Assembly (NCBI GenBank): GCA_003285105.1
Contig: CP030158.1
Coordinates: forward strand, 4,512,449-4,576,448
Length of the DNA stretch: 64,000 bases
From: Roseithermus sacchariphilus
GTDB taxonomy: Bacteria > Bacteroidota > Rhodothermia > Rhodothermales > MEBIC09517
Reading direction: 5' to 3'
In this document: piece after piece, positions 24,680 to 32,762 of the stretch
Position numbering within the stretch: the first letter of the stretch is position 1
How the letters are laid out: every line of letters starts with the position of its first letter
Notes under the pieces: model-generated
Told to the model about the DNA's origin: nothing
Seen by the model: only the letters and a program-made list of their open reading frames with translations
Databases searched by the model: none
Position numbers and translations under genes: made by a program

Positions 24680-25018
24680 ATGGAAACCCCGAAGCTGAGC
24701 CTCCTGCGCAATGCCATGCAGGCCTACGCCTGGCGCACGAAGGCGTTGACGAGCAACCTCGCCAACCTCGACACCCCGGGGTATCGGCGCCTGGCCGTCA
24801 CGTTTGAAGAAACCCTGCAGGACGTCCGCACGCGCGTGCCCGGCCTGCGGGACGAAACCGACGTGCACGCCCGGCTCACCGTGGACGACGGCCCTCCGGT
24901 GCTCGAAGACGAGATGATGGACCTGGCCGACACCCAGATGCGCACCCAGCTCGCCACGCGCGCCCTGAGCGAACACTTCTCGCTGATGCGCACCGGGATC
25001 ACCGGCCGCACGTCCTGA
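24680..25018 (+). CDS. flgB: flagellar basal-body rod protein FlgB
   Basis: 112 residues. FlgB is the most proximal rod subunit, exported first. METPKLSLLRNAMQAYAWRTKALTSNLANLDTPGYRRL is the expected N-terminus (the axial motif NLANLDTPGY), and the C-terminal MMDLADTQMRTQLATRALSEHFSLMRTGITGR is the matching helix. Slightly short for FlgB (typically 120-140). It opens the long flgB-flgE operon behind a sigma54-type site. Confidence 0.93.
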   Translation: METPKLSLLRNAMQAYAWRTKALTSNLANLDTPGYRRLAVTFEETLQDVRTRVPGLRDETDVHARLTVDDGPPVLEDEMMDLADTQMRTQLATRALSEHFSLMRTGITGRTS

Positions 25019-25049
25019 CTCCCCGGCCTGACCGCTTTTCCGCTGCCTC

Positions 25050-25553
25050 ATGCTGATCAGCCACTCCTTCTTCTCCCCGTTTCGCACCTCGGCGCGTGGC
25101 CTCGAAGCCCAGCGCATCGCGATGGGCGTGGCCGCCGAGAACATCGCCAACGCCAACACCAGCCGGACGGCCGACGGCGGCCCCTACGCTCCCAAGCGGG
25201 CCGTCCACGAGATGGAAGAGCCGGCCTACGACCGCTTTGCCGACCTGCTCAGCCAGGTCCGCACGCGCCCGATGGCGCGGGACGACCGCCACTTCGAGGG
25301 CCTCTCGCTGCGCCGGCGCCTCCAGCAGGCCGAGATGGGCCCGCTCACGGCGGTCGATGAGCTTCCCGAGCGCGTCCGCACGGAATACGATCCGTCCCAC
25401 CCCCACGCGGACGAGCAGGGCTACGTCACCTACCCGGACATCAACGTGGTCGAAGAGATGGCCCGGATGATCTCCGCCAACCGCATCTACGAGGCCAACC
25501 TGACGGCGGTGCAGGCCACAAAGGACATGATCAAACGCACCCTCGAAATCTGA
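25050..25553 (+). CDS. flgC: flagellar basal-body rod protein FlgC
   Basis: 167 residues. Proximal rod protein. N-terminus SFFSPFRTSARGLEAQRIAMGVAAENIANANTSRTADGGPYAPKR and C-terminus HPHADEQGYVTYPDINVVEEMARMISANRIYEANLTAVQATKDMIKRTLEI are textbook FlgC. The middle carries about 25 more residues than enteric FlgC. 31 bp after flgB. Confidence 0.96.
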   Translation: MLISHSFFSPFRTSARGLEAQRIAMGVAAENIANANTSRTADGGPYAPKRAVHEMEEPAYDRFADLLSQVRTRPMARDDRHFEGLSLRRRLQQAEMGPLTAVDELPERVRTEYDPSHPHADEQGYVTYPDINVVEEMARMISANRIYEANLTAVQATKDMIKRTLEI

Positions 25554-25612
25554 CCGGACCGGGCCTCCTGCTGCCCTCCGGGTTCCCACGCCAAGCCTGC
25601 CGACCTCTCTTC

Positions 25613-25909
25613 ATGAATCCGCGCATCCAGCCCTACCACCGCAGCGTCCTGCCCTACACCCCGGCCACGCCGCGCCCGGACGCCGCCGACCGCACGACGG
25701 CCCGCCCCGACGCGGCCCGCCCGGCCGGCCCGGCCTCCACGAGGCCCACGCCGGACGTGCCCACGCCCCTGTCCGCCGAGGAACAGGCGATGATCGATCG
25801 CTACTTCCCCGCCTCGCCGACCATGGCCATGCGCATCTACGGCCGGGGGCAGCAGTCCCAGACGATCACCCCGACGGCCCTCGGCAACCGCCTCGACCTG
25901 CGCGCCTGA
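25613..25909 (+). CDS. hypothetical protein, 98 aa, in the basal-body operon
   Basis: 98 residues between flgC and fliE. The first half is Pro/Ala/Arg/Thr-rich and probably disordered; the second half is more regular (LSAEEQAMIDRYFPASPTMAMRIYGRG, then TITPTALGNRLDLRA) and looks like a short conserved module. No signal peptide, membrane segment or Cys. It is in the same direction and spacing as its neighbours and hence part of the flgB operon. I do not recognise a family. A rod or MS-ring accessory role is suggested by position only. Confidence 0.6.
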   Translation: MNPRIQPYHRSVLPYTPATPRPDAADRTTARPDAARPAGPASTRPTPDVPTPLSAEEQAMIDRYFPASPTMAMRIYGRGQQSQTITPTALGNRLDLRA

Positions 25910-25945
25910 CGCATTCCCGCCGGACGCATTCCCGCCGTACGAACC

Positions 25946-26263
25946 ATGAACGTCGCCGCCCTCCAACGCCTTCAGAGCCGGGCCGTCACCGGACACGACG
26001 GCCCCTCCGCCCTGCCGCAGCCCCGCACGGAGGCCCCGCACGGCACCGGCTTCGGCAAAACCCTCGCCGATGCCATCGAGCGGGTCGACGGCGCGCAGGA
26101 GGAAGCCGGACGCCAGATCTCCGCCTTCATCGCCGGCGAACAGGAAAACGTGCACGAGGTCATGATCGCCATGAACCAGGCGAACCTCTCGTTCCAACTG
26201 ATGACGGAGGTGCGCAACCGGGTCCTGGAGACGTATCAGGAACTCATGCGCATGCAGGTCTGA
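25946..26263 (+). CDS. fliE: hook-basal body complex protein FliE
   Basis: 105 residues. FliE links the MS ring and the export gate to the rod. The C-terminal FGKTLADAIERVDGAQEEAGRQISAFIAGEQENVHEVMIAMNQANLSFQLMTEVRNRVLETYQELMRMQV is almost diagnostic (the VHxVMIAxxxAxLSFQLxxxVRNKxxxAYQEIMRMQ pattern). 36 bp after the 98-residue protein and 40 bp before fliF. Confidence 0.95.
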   Translation: MNVAALQRLQSRAVTGHDGPSALPQPRTEAPHGTGFGKTLADAIERVDGAQEEAGRQISAFIAGEQENVHEVMIAMNQANLSFQLMTEVRNRVLETYQELMRMQV

Positions 26264-26303
26264 CCGCGGCCGCCTCCCCCGCTGAACCCCCGTTCGGGAC
26301 TCG

Positions 26304-27935
26304 ATGAACCCCTTCTTCCAGAACATCGCCGACTTCCTGCGCCGCCTGACGCTGGGCCAGCGCGTCGCCCTCGGCGGCGTCCTGGCCGGCACGCTGGCCC
26401 TGCTCATCGGCGTGGCGATGTGGGCCAACCAGCCCGACTACGTCTTCCTCTTCGGCAACCTCGACCCGGCCACCGCCGGCCGCATGGTCGAGCGCCTGGA
26501 GGCCGACGGCATCCCCTACGAGCTGCGCGACCAGCAGTCCGCCATCTTCGTCCCCCGCGAGTACCGGGACGAACTGCGCGTGGCGCTGGCCGCCGAGGGC
26601 TTCGTCGAGGACGGCCCCCCCGGGTACGAGATCATCGAGAACCGCCCGCTGGGCACCACGCCCGAGGAGTGGGAGGTGATGCGGCGGCGCGTGCTCGAAG
26701 GCGAACTGGCCCGCACCATCACCGGCCTGCGGCAGGTCGAGTCCGCCCGGGTGCATCTGGTGATCCCCAAGCGCGCCGCCTTCCGCGAAGCCCAGCAACA
26801 GCCCTCGGCCTCCGTCGCGCTCGCGCTGACCAGCGGCGCGCAGCTCTCGCCCCAGCAGATCGAGGGCATCACCGCCCTGATCGCCAGCAGCGTCGAGGGC
26901 CTCACTCCTTCGAACGTCACCATCATCGACAACCGGGGCAACCTGCTCTCCAATCCGGATGCGGGCGACCCGAACATGACCGCCACCTCGAACCAGCTCA
27001 AGCACCAGCGCGAGATCGAACACCTCCGGGCCATGGATGCCCAGTCGATGCTCGACCAGGTGCTCGGCCCCGGCAACGCCATCGTGCGCGTCGCCGCCGA
27101 GCTGGATTTCACCGAGAAGGTCGACCAGATCCGCGAGATCGACCCCGAGAGCGCCACCGTCATCAGCGAGGAGCGGCTCCAGGAGGAGGAAGGCCAGGCC
27201 ACCGCCTCCTACTCGCAAACGGTGCGCAACTACGACATCAGCGAAAAAGCCACGACCGTCCGCAACAACCGCGGGCAGATCAAATACCTCACCGTCTCGG
27301 TCCTGCTCAACTACAAACGCGTCGACCCGGCGCCGCAGGACGGCGAGACGGCCGAGGACGCCGCACCACGCTTCGAGCCGTACACCCCGGCCGAACTGGC
27401 CAGCTACGAGGAACTCGTCAAGAACGCCGTCGCCTTCAACCCCGACCGCGGCGACCGCATCACCATCACGCAGATGCGCTTCGACACGTCGGTGGACGAG
27501 CAACTGGCCGAGGAGATTCGCCTGCAGCAACGCGACCAGCAGATCCAGACGTACCTGCGCTACGGGTTGATGGTGCTGGCCCTGGCGCTGGCCGCCTGGC
27601 TGCTGCGTTCCACCTCCCGCCGCGTGACGGAGCTGACCGTCCCCGAGGCCCCGGCGCTGGGCGAAGCATCCGCCGCGCCCGCGCTCGACGCCGCCGACGC
27701 GCCCCGCCAGATCGGCACGGGGACCGACGAGACGCCACCTCAACTGGAAGAAGGAGAAGAAGAGTTGATGCTCGTGGATGACGTCTACGCCAGCAAACTA
27801 TCGCCCGAGGCCCGGGCCCGCCTGCGTGCCCGGCACAAGATGTTCGAAGAGATCAAGGAACAGGTGAACGAGCGTCCGGAGGATGCCGCCGACCTGATCC
27901 GGTCCTGGATGGTGCCCACCGCCGTGGAATCCTGA
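26304..27935 (+). CDS. fliF: flagellar MS-ring protein FliF
   Basis: 543 residues. FliF forms the inner-membrane MS ring. First membrane segment at residues about 18-37, then the ring-building motifs: FLFGNLDPATAGRMVERLEADGIPYELRD, LRVALAAEGF, EWEVMRRRVLEGELARTITGLRQVESARVHLVIPKRAAFRE, SASVALAL and GLTPSNVTIIDNRGNLLS. Second membrane segment at about 415-435 (YLRYGLMVLALALAAWLL). The cytosolic tail ends EEIKEQVNERPEDAADLIRSWM, the FliG-binding element. Length and domain order are normal. Confidence 0.97.
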   Translation: MNPFFQNIADFLRRLTLGQRVALGGVLAGTLALLIGVAMWANQPDYVFLFGNLDPATAGRMVERLEADGIPYELRDQQSAIFVPREYRDELRVALAAEGFVEDGPPGYEIIENRPLGTTPEEWEVMRRRVLEGELARTITGLRQVESARVHLVIPKRAAFREAQQQPSASVALALTSGAQLSPQQIEGITALIASSVEGLTPSNVTIIDNRGNLLSNPDAGDPNMTATSNQLKHQREIEHLRAMDAQSMLDQVLGPGNAIVRVAAELDFTEKVDQIREIDPESATVISEERLQEEEGQATASYSQTVRNYDISEKATTVRNNRGQIKYLTVSVLLNYKRVDPAPQDGETAEDAAPRFEPYTPAELASYEELVKNAVAFNPDRGDRITITQMRFDTSVDEQLAEEIRLQQRDQQIQTYLRYGLMVLALALAAWLLRSTSRRVTELTVPEAPALGEASAAPALDAADAPRQIGTGTDETPPQLEEGEEELMLVDDVYASKLSPEARARLRARHKMFEEIKEQVNERPEDAADLIRSWMVPTAVES

Positions 27936-27965
27936 GCCGCTCGTTCCTCTCAGCCCTGCTCTGCC

Positions 27966-29066
27966 ATGCCCCGCGAGACCGCTACCGCCGACGCTCCGGC
28001 CGACGGCCTGACCTCCTCCCCGGCCCAACCGGCCGCCATTGAACCGCTCGACAACCCGAGCGCCGTCATCGCCCACCTCAGCGGGGCGAAGAAGGCGGCC
28101 ATCCTGCTGATCGCGCTGGGTACCGAGATCGCCAGCAAGGTGCTCAAGTGCCTGCACGACGACGAGGTCGAGCGCATCTCCGTGGAGATCGCGCGGTGCC
28201 GTAACGTCAGCAGCGAGGTCGTGGAAGCCGTGTTGCTGGAGTACAAAGACATGGCGCTGGCGCAGGAGTACATTGCCCAGGGCGGCCTCCCCTTCGCCCG
28301 CGCCACGCTCGAGAGCGCCCTGGGCCCGGCCCGCGCCGAGGAGATCCTCATGCGCGTCGAGGCCGCGATGGAGGTCTCCGCCTTCCACCTGCTCCAGACC
28401 GTCGAAACCACTCAGCTCGCCAACTTCCTCGAAAACGAGCATCCCCAGACGGCCTCGCTCATCCTGGCCCACCTCAACCCGCGCAAAGCCGCCGACATCA
28501 TCGGCCAGCTCCCGCCCGAATCCCAGGGCGAAATCATCTACCGCCTCGCCACGATGGGCAAGACCTCGCCCGAGCTGATGCGCGACATCGAAGACGTCAT
28601 CCGCCAGCAGATCGGCGTCCTGTTCGGCACAGAGATGAGCAACACCGGCGGCATCGACGCCGTCGCCCAGATCCTGAACAACACCAGCCGCTCGGTGGAG
28701 CGCCGCATCCTGGACAGCCTCCGGGAACGGGACAACGACCTGGCCAATGCCGTCAAGAGCCTCATGTTCGGCTTCGAGGATCTGGTTCAGCTCAACGACC
28801 GCGACCTGCAGCGCATCCTGGTCGAGGTGGAACAGCGCGACCTGGCGCTGGCCCTGAAGGCGGCCTCGGGCGAGATGAAGGAGAAGATCATGAAGAACCT
28901 CAGCGAGCGGGCCGCGCAGATGCTGGAGGAGGAAATCGAGCTCATGGGCCCCGTCCGCGTCTCGGACGTCGACGACGCCCAGCGCAAGATCATCGAAGTG
29001 GCGCAGGAGCTGGAGGAGCAGGACGAGATCGTGCTGTCCCGGACGAACGAGGAGATGTTCATGTAG
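27966..29066 (+). CDS. fliG: flagellar motor switch protein FliG
   Basis: 366 residues. FliG is the rotor part of the torque generator, bound to FliF and the stators. Three armadillo-like domains: N-domain LSGAKKAAILLIALGTEIASKVLKCLHDDEVERISVEIA; middle domain with the conserved EHPQ (FLENEHPQTASLILAHLNPRKAADIIGQLPPE); C-domain with the charged stator-facing helix around FGFEDLVQLNDRDLQRILVEVEQRDLALALKAASGEMKEKIMKNLSERAAQMLEEEIELMGPVR. A disordered 40-residue N-terminal extension (Ala/Pro-rich) is unusual. The C-terminus also runs about 25 residues past MGPVR and ends in acidic helix. Confidence 0.97.
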   Translation: MPRETATADAPADGLTSSPAQPAAIEPLDNPSAVIAHLSGAKKAAILLIALGTEIASKVLKCLHDDEVERISVEIARCRNVSSEVVEAVLLEYKDMALAQEYIAQGGLPFARATLESALGPARAEEILMRVEAAMEVSAFHLLQTVETTQLANFLENEHPQTASLILAHLNPRKAADIIGQLPPESQGEIIYRLATMGKTSPELMRDIEDVIRQQIGVLFGTEMSNTGGIDAVAQILNNTSRSVERRILDSLRERDNDLANAVKSLMFGFEDLVQLNDRDLQRILVEVEQRDLALALKAASGEMKEKIMKNLSERAAQMLEEEIELMGPVRVSDVDDAQRKIIEVAQELEEQDEIVLSRTNEEMFM

Positions 29067-29147
29067 GCCCCGGGCCGGCTGCTGCGCCGTCCGCTGTGCC
29101 GCCCGCTGTGCCGTCCGGCCTGACCCATCCACCGACGTCTCGACCCC

Positions 29148-30173
29148 ATGGCTGCTGCCCCGCGCATCCTGAAGGCCTCCCGTCAGGACTCCGATCCCGG
29201 CCCCGCCGCCGGCGCAGAAGACACCCCGCCCCTCTCCCTCGGGGGCCGGCGCCTGACCGCCCGGGACGTCCGCTTCGAGCCGCCGGCGGACCAGGACGAG
29301 GCACCGCCCTATCGCCTGCGCGGCATCCTGCGCAAGAGCGAGGCCTACCTCCAGGAAACCGTCGTCGCCCTGGACTCGCCCACGTTCGTGGCCGATTACC
29401 CGCTGCCGCAGCCCCCCGGGGACCCCGCACCGGAGACCCCGGAGGCCGCAGACGCCCCGGAGGAGGAAGCCGCCCCGCCCGTGGACGTGGAGGCGCTGCG
29501 GGCCGAGTGGGAGCGGGACTGGGAAGCCCGGCTCGCCGAGGCCGTCGCCCGGGCCCGCCGGGACGGCTACCGGGACGGCTACGAGGCCGGCGAGCAGGCC
29601 GTGCAGGCCGAGGTCGACGCCACCATGCACACGTTCCTGGAGGCGGCCGGGCAGTTCTCCCACGCCCTGCAAGCCTACATCCGCCAGACGGAACCGCTGC
29701 TGGCCGACCTGGCCCTCGCCGTCGCCGAAACCGTGCTGGATGCCCCGCTGCCCACCCACATCAAGAGCGTCTCGACGAAGGCGCTGTCCAACGCCATCGA
29801 ACAGCTCGCCGCCGACCCGCCCGTCGACGTCTCCCTCCACCCCGTCGACTTCCTGCACCTGCAGGAAACCGGGCTGATCGACCAGCTCCGGGCCACCCAC
29901 GAGCGGCTTCGCTGGCACCCGGACTCGACGCTGAAGCAGGGCGACTGGATGGTGCAGTCGCCCAAAGGGGCCATCCGGCGGCTCCAGGACGAACTGCTGG
30001 CCACGCTGCGGCGGCGCCTCCAGGCGGCCCGCCCGCCCCGGGATACCGAGGACGCGGCCGGAGACGCAGCCGGAGACGCAGCCGGAAACGCGGCCGGAGA
30101 CATCCCCCTGCCCGCACCCGGCACCTCCGCGGATCCCGCCGCGGATCCCGCCACCGGTACCGACCCGGCGTGA
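29148..30173 (+). CDS. fliH: flagellar export ATPase regulator FliH
   Basis: 341 residues, longer than the usual 230-270. FliH is the peripheral stalk/regulator of the FliI ATPase. After a Pro/Ala-rich N-terminus comes the coiled region with the small-residue repeat RRDGYRDGYEAGEQAVQAEVD (the GxxxG-type pattern of FliH), then the C-terminal domain LADLALAVAETVLDAPLPTHIKS...LLHPVDFLHLQE-like block and GDWMVQSPKGAIRRLQDELLATLRRRL. The far C-terminus has a tandem AAGDAAGDAAGN repeat, probably disordered. Located between fliG and fliI, as expected. Confidence 0.88.
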   Translation: MAAAPRILKASRQDSDPGPAAGAEDTPPLSLGGRRLTARDVRFEPPADQDEAPPYRLRGILRKSEAYLQETVVALDSPTFVADYPLPQPPGDPAPETPEAADAPEEEAAPPVDVEALRAEWERDWEARLAEAVARARRDGYRDGYEAGEQAVQAEVDATMHTFLEAAGQFSHALQAYIRQTEPLLADLALAVAETVLDAPLPTHIKSVSTKALSNAIEQLAADPPVDVSLHPVDFLHLQETGLIDQLRATHERLRWHPDSTLKQGDWMVQSPKGAIRRLQDELLATLRRRLQAARPPRDTEDAAGDAAGDAAGNAAGDIPLPAPGTSADPAADPATGTDPA

Positions 30174-30220
30174 GCCGCCCCGTACGCCCCCCTCCCCCCG
30201 ACCGTTGATTCGCCTACCGC

Positions 30221-31537
30221 ATGGAGTACCTCCGTCAATGCCTGCAGGTCGTCCGGGAGACGAAGGTCCAGCCGCTGTCCTACGGCAAGGTGCAATCCGT
30301 CGTGGGCTTGCTGGTGGAGGCGAGTGACGTCCACGCCGCGCTGGGCGAGTTGTGTTACATCTACGAGGAAGACGCGCCCGGTGCGCGGCGCATCAAGGCC
30401 GAGGTCGTGGGCGTGCGAGGCCGGACCACGGTGCTGATGCCGCTCGAAGAGCTGGTGGGGCTGCGGGCGGGATGCCTCGTACAGCGGTCCCGCCTGCCCC
30501 TGACGATCCCCGTCGGGCCGGCGTTGCTGGGCCGGGTGATCGACGCCAACGGCCGTCCGATCGACGGCGGGGGGCCGATCCGCGGGGTGGCGAACCAGCC
30601 CGTCCACAGCGAGCCGCCGCCGCCGCTGAGCCGCCGCATGATCGAATCGCCGCTGCCCACGGGCATCCGCTCCATCGACGCCTTCCTGACGCTGGGCCGC
30701 GGCCAGCGCATCGGCATCTTCGCCGGCTCCGGGGTGGGCAAAAGCACGCTGCTGGGCATGATCGCCCGGCGGGCCGAGGCCGACGTCAACGTGATCGCGC
30801 TGATCGGCGAGCGAGGCCGCGAGGTGCAGGAGTTCATCCACGACAACCTGGGACCCGACGGGCTGGCCCGCTCCGTCGTGGTCGCGGTGACGGGCGACCA
30901 GGCCGCCATGAGCCGCGTCAAGGGCGCCAGCGTCGCCATGGCCATCGCGGAATATTTCCGGGACGAAGGAAAAGATGTCCTGCTGATGATGGACTCGGTC
31001 ACGCGCGTGGCGATGGCGCAGCGGGAGATCGGGCTGGCCGTGGGCGAGCCGCCGACCACGCGGGGCTACACGCCCAGCGTCTTTGCCCTGTTGCCGCGCC
31101 TGCTCGAACGCGCCGGCCCCGGCGCCCGCGGGTCCATCACCGGCATCTTCACCGTGCTGGTCGACGGCGACGACATGAACGACCCCATCGGGGACGCCGT
31201 GCGCGGCATCCTGGACGGGCACATCGTGCTGTCGCGGAAACTGGCGCATGCCGCCCACTTCCCCGCCATCGACGTCCTGCAGAGCGTCAGCCGGGTGATG
31301 CCACGGATCACCCCGCCCGAGGCCCGGGCCGCCGCGGACGAGGCCCGCACGCTCCTGGCCGCCTACCGCGATGCGGAGGACCTCGTCCGCATCGGCGCCT
31401 ACGAGCGCGGCTCCAACCCCACCACGGACCGCGCGCTGGACCTGCTGCCGGCACTCAACGGCTTCCTCCGCCAGTCCGCCGAGGAAGCCGTCGACGCCGA
31501 TCCGGTCGGGCAGTTGCGCCGCATCCTGCGGGCCTGA
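30221..31537 (+). CDS. fliI: flagellum-specific ATPase FliI
   Basis: 438 residues. Hexameric ATPase that drives unfolding and delivery of export substrates. Walker A FAGSGVGKST (residues about 167-176), Walker B-region DVLLMMDSVTRVAMAQREIGLAVGEPPTTRGYTPSVFALLPRLLERAG, and ATGIRSIDAFLTLGRGQRIGIFAG-like lead-in, all typical of FliI/F1-beta family. Preceded by fliH and followed after about 90 bp by fliJ. Normal length. Confidence 0.97.
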   Translation: MEYLRQCLQVVRETKVQPLSYGKVQSVVGLLVEASDVHAALGELCYIYEEDAPGARRIKAEVVGVRGRTTVLMPLEELVGLRAGCLVQRSRLPLTIPVGPALLGRVIDANGRPIDGGGPIRGVANQPVHSEPPPPLSRRMIESPLPTGIRSIDAFLTLGRGQRIGIFAGSGVGKSTLLGMIARRAEADVNVIALIGERGREVQEFIHDNLGPDGLARSVVVAVTGDQAAMSRVKGASVAMAIAEYFRDEGKDVLLMMDSVTRVAMAQREIGLAVGEPPTTRGYTPSVFALLPRLLERAGPGARGSITGIFTVLVDGDDMNDPIGDAVRGILDGHIVLSRKLAHAAHFPAIDVLQSVSRVMPRITPPEARAAADEARTLLAAYRDAEDLVRIGAYERGSNPTTDRALDLLPALNGFLRQSAEEAVDADPVGQLRRILRA

Positions 31538-31564
31538 TCCGCACGGCCTCGCCCGCCGGGAGTT

Positions 31565-31580
31565 TGGCAGACCATTTGTT
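31565..31580 (+). promoter_or_regulatory. sigma54-type promoter for fliJ
   Basis: TGGCAGACCATTTGTT closely resembles the flgF site (TGGCAGA-N4-TTG). It lies 28 bp past the fliI stop and about 40 bp from its predicted start to the fliJ ATG, so it would be an internal promoter of the long operon. Confidence 0.5.
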
Positions 31581-31629
31581 ATTCCCGGATCGACCGTTTG
31601 TGCGTACCCACCGACGCCGTACCCACCCC

Positions 31630-32085
31630 ATGGCTGACAAGCCTTTCGTCTTTTCCCTGGCCAGCGTCCTCCGCCTCCGGGAGCATGAGTCCGAGCAGGC
31701 CCGGCTCGCGCTCGCCCACGTCGTGCGCAAGCGCGAGCAGCAACAGCGCGAGGTTGAGGCGGCCGAAGCCCGTCTGCATCAGCTGATGCAGGCCGGCCCC
31801 TCCGGCGGCCAGGGCCCGGCCGGCTTCCGCCAGTTCGATGCCCATTGCCGGGCGGCCCGCCGCGAACTGGAGCAGGCCCGCGCCCGCCTGGCCGAACTGA
31901 ACGCCGCCGAGGCGACCGCCCGCACCAACGTCGTGCTGCGCCATCAGGCCGAGGAAGCCCTCCGCACGCTGCACGACCAGGAGGCCCAGAAACACCGCGA
32001 AGCCGTCGAAGCCAACGAGGCCCGCTTCCTCGACGACCAGGCCGTTGCCGGATACCAGCGTCAGCGTAACCTCGTCAACTCATGA
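31630..32085 (+). CDS. fliJ: flagellar export protein FliJ
   Basis: 151 residues of long coiled coil: FVFSLASVLRLREHESEQARLALAHVVRKREQQQREVEAAEARLHQLM, then RRELEQARARLAELNAAEATARTNVVLRHQAEEALRTLHDQEAQKHREAVEANEARFLDDQAVAGYQR. FliJ is the central stalk that couples FliI to the export gate. The helical pattern, N-terminal FxFxLxxVLRLRE and the position after fliI decide the call. Its stop overlaps the next start (ATGA). Confidence 0.88.
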   Translation: MADKPFVFSLASVLRLREHESEQARLALAHVVRKREQQQREVEAAEARLHQLMQAGPSGGQGPAGFRQFDAHCRAARRELEQARARLAELNAAEATARTNVVLRHQAEEALRTLHDQEAQKHREAVEANEARFLDDQAVAGYQRQRNLVNS

Positions 32086-32753
32086 GCAAAGTAGTCGTCG
32101 CGGCTGCCGTCAGCGTGCTGGCGTTCATCCTGGGCATCATCGGCGCCTACATGGCGATGCCCTCCCTCGACCCCGAGCGGGTCGAGGAAACGCACCGCAT
32201 TCTCGACAGCCTCAGCCGGGCCGACACCACGCTGTCTTTTGCCCAGATCGACTCGCTGATCCGGGCCGACACGGCCGCGCGGCCGGTCCCGACCCCCGAA
32301 CCGGCCCCGGAGCCGGACGTGCCGCCGGAACGGATCGTGGCGCTGGAAGACTCGCTGACGATGCTCCGGGAGGAACTCAAAGCTTCGAAGGAGACGCTCC
32401 AGTCCCTGCAACGACAGGTGCAGGCCATGCAGCAGCGATGGAGCGAACTGGAGCGCCGCCGCCAGGAGGCCAGCCGGCTCAGCGGCACGCTGACTAAACT
32501 GGAGGATGCCGAACTGGGCGCCGTGCTCGAACAGCTCGACCTGTCGGTGCTGGAGATGCTCTACATCGAAGCCTCGGGGCGCAACCGCACCCGCCTCCTG
32601 CAGGCCATGCCTCCCGAGCGGGCCGCCCTCGTGGTACGCAAGCTCGTCAACCCCGAGGCGCCTGAGACGGCGCCCCCGCCCGCCGACACCGTCTCGACCG
32701 GCCTGACGTCGGCCGTTCCCGGCGATGCCGGCCTTGCCACACTCATCGACTGA
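32082..32753 (+). CDS. MotE-like membrane-anchored flagellar chaperone
   Basis: 223 residues. One membrane helix at residues 5-26, then an acidic Pro-rich stretch, a coiled coil (LEDSLTMLREELKASKETLQSLQRQVQAMQQRWSELERRRQEA), and a compact C-terminal domain with the MgtE_N-like pattern AELGAVLEQLDLSVLEMLYIEASGRNRTRLLQAMPPERAALVVRKLV. This matches MotE/YlxF-type proteins found after fliJ. In alphaproteobacteria MotE chaperones the periplasmic MotC; no MotC is visible here. The 4-base ATGA overlap with fliJ implies translational coupling. Confidence 0.78.
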   Translation: MSKVVVAAAVSVLAFILGIIGAYMAMPSLDPERVEETHRILDSLSRADTTLSFAQIDSLIRADTAARPVPTPEPAPEPDVPPERIVALEDSLTMLREELKASKETLQSLQRQVQAMQQRWSELERRRQEASRLSGTLTKLEDAELGAVLEQLDLSVLEMLYIEASGRNRTRLLQAMPPERAALVVRKLVNPEAPETAPPPADTVSTGLTSAVPGDAGLATLID

Positions 32754-32762
32754 GTCGCCATC

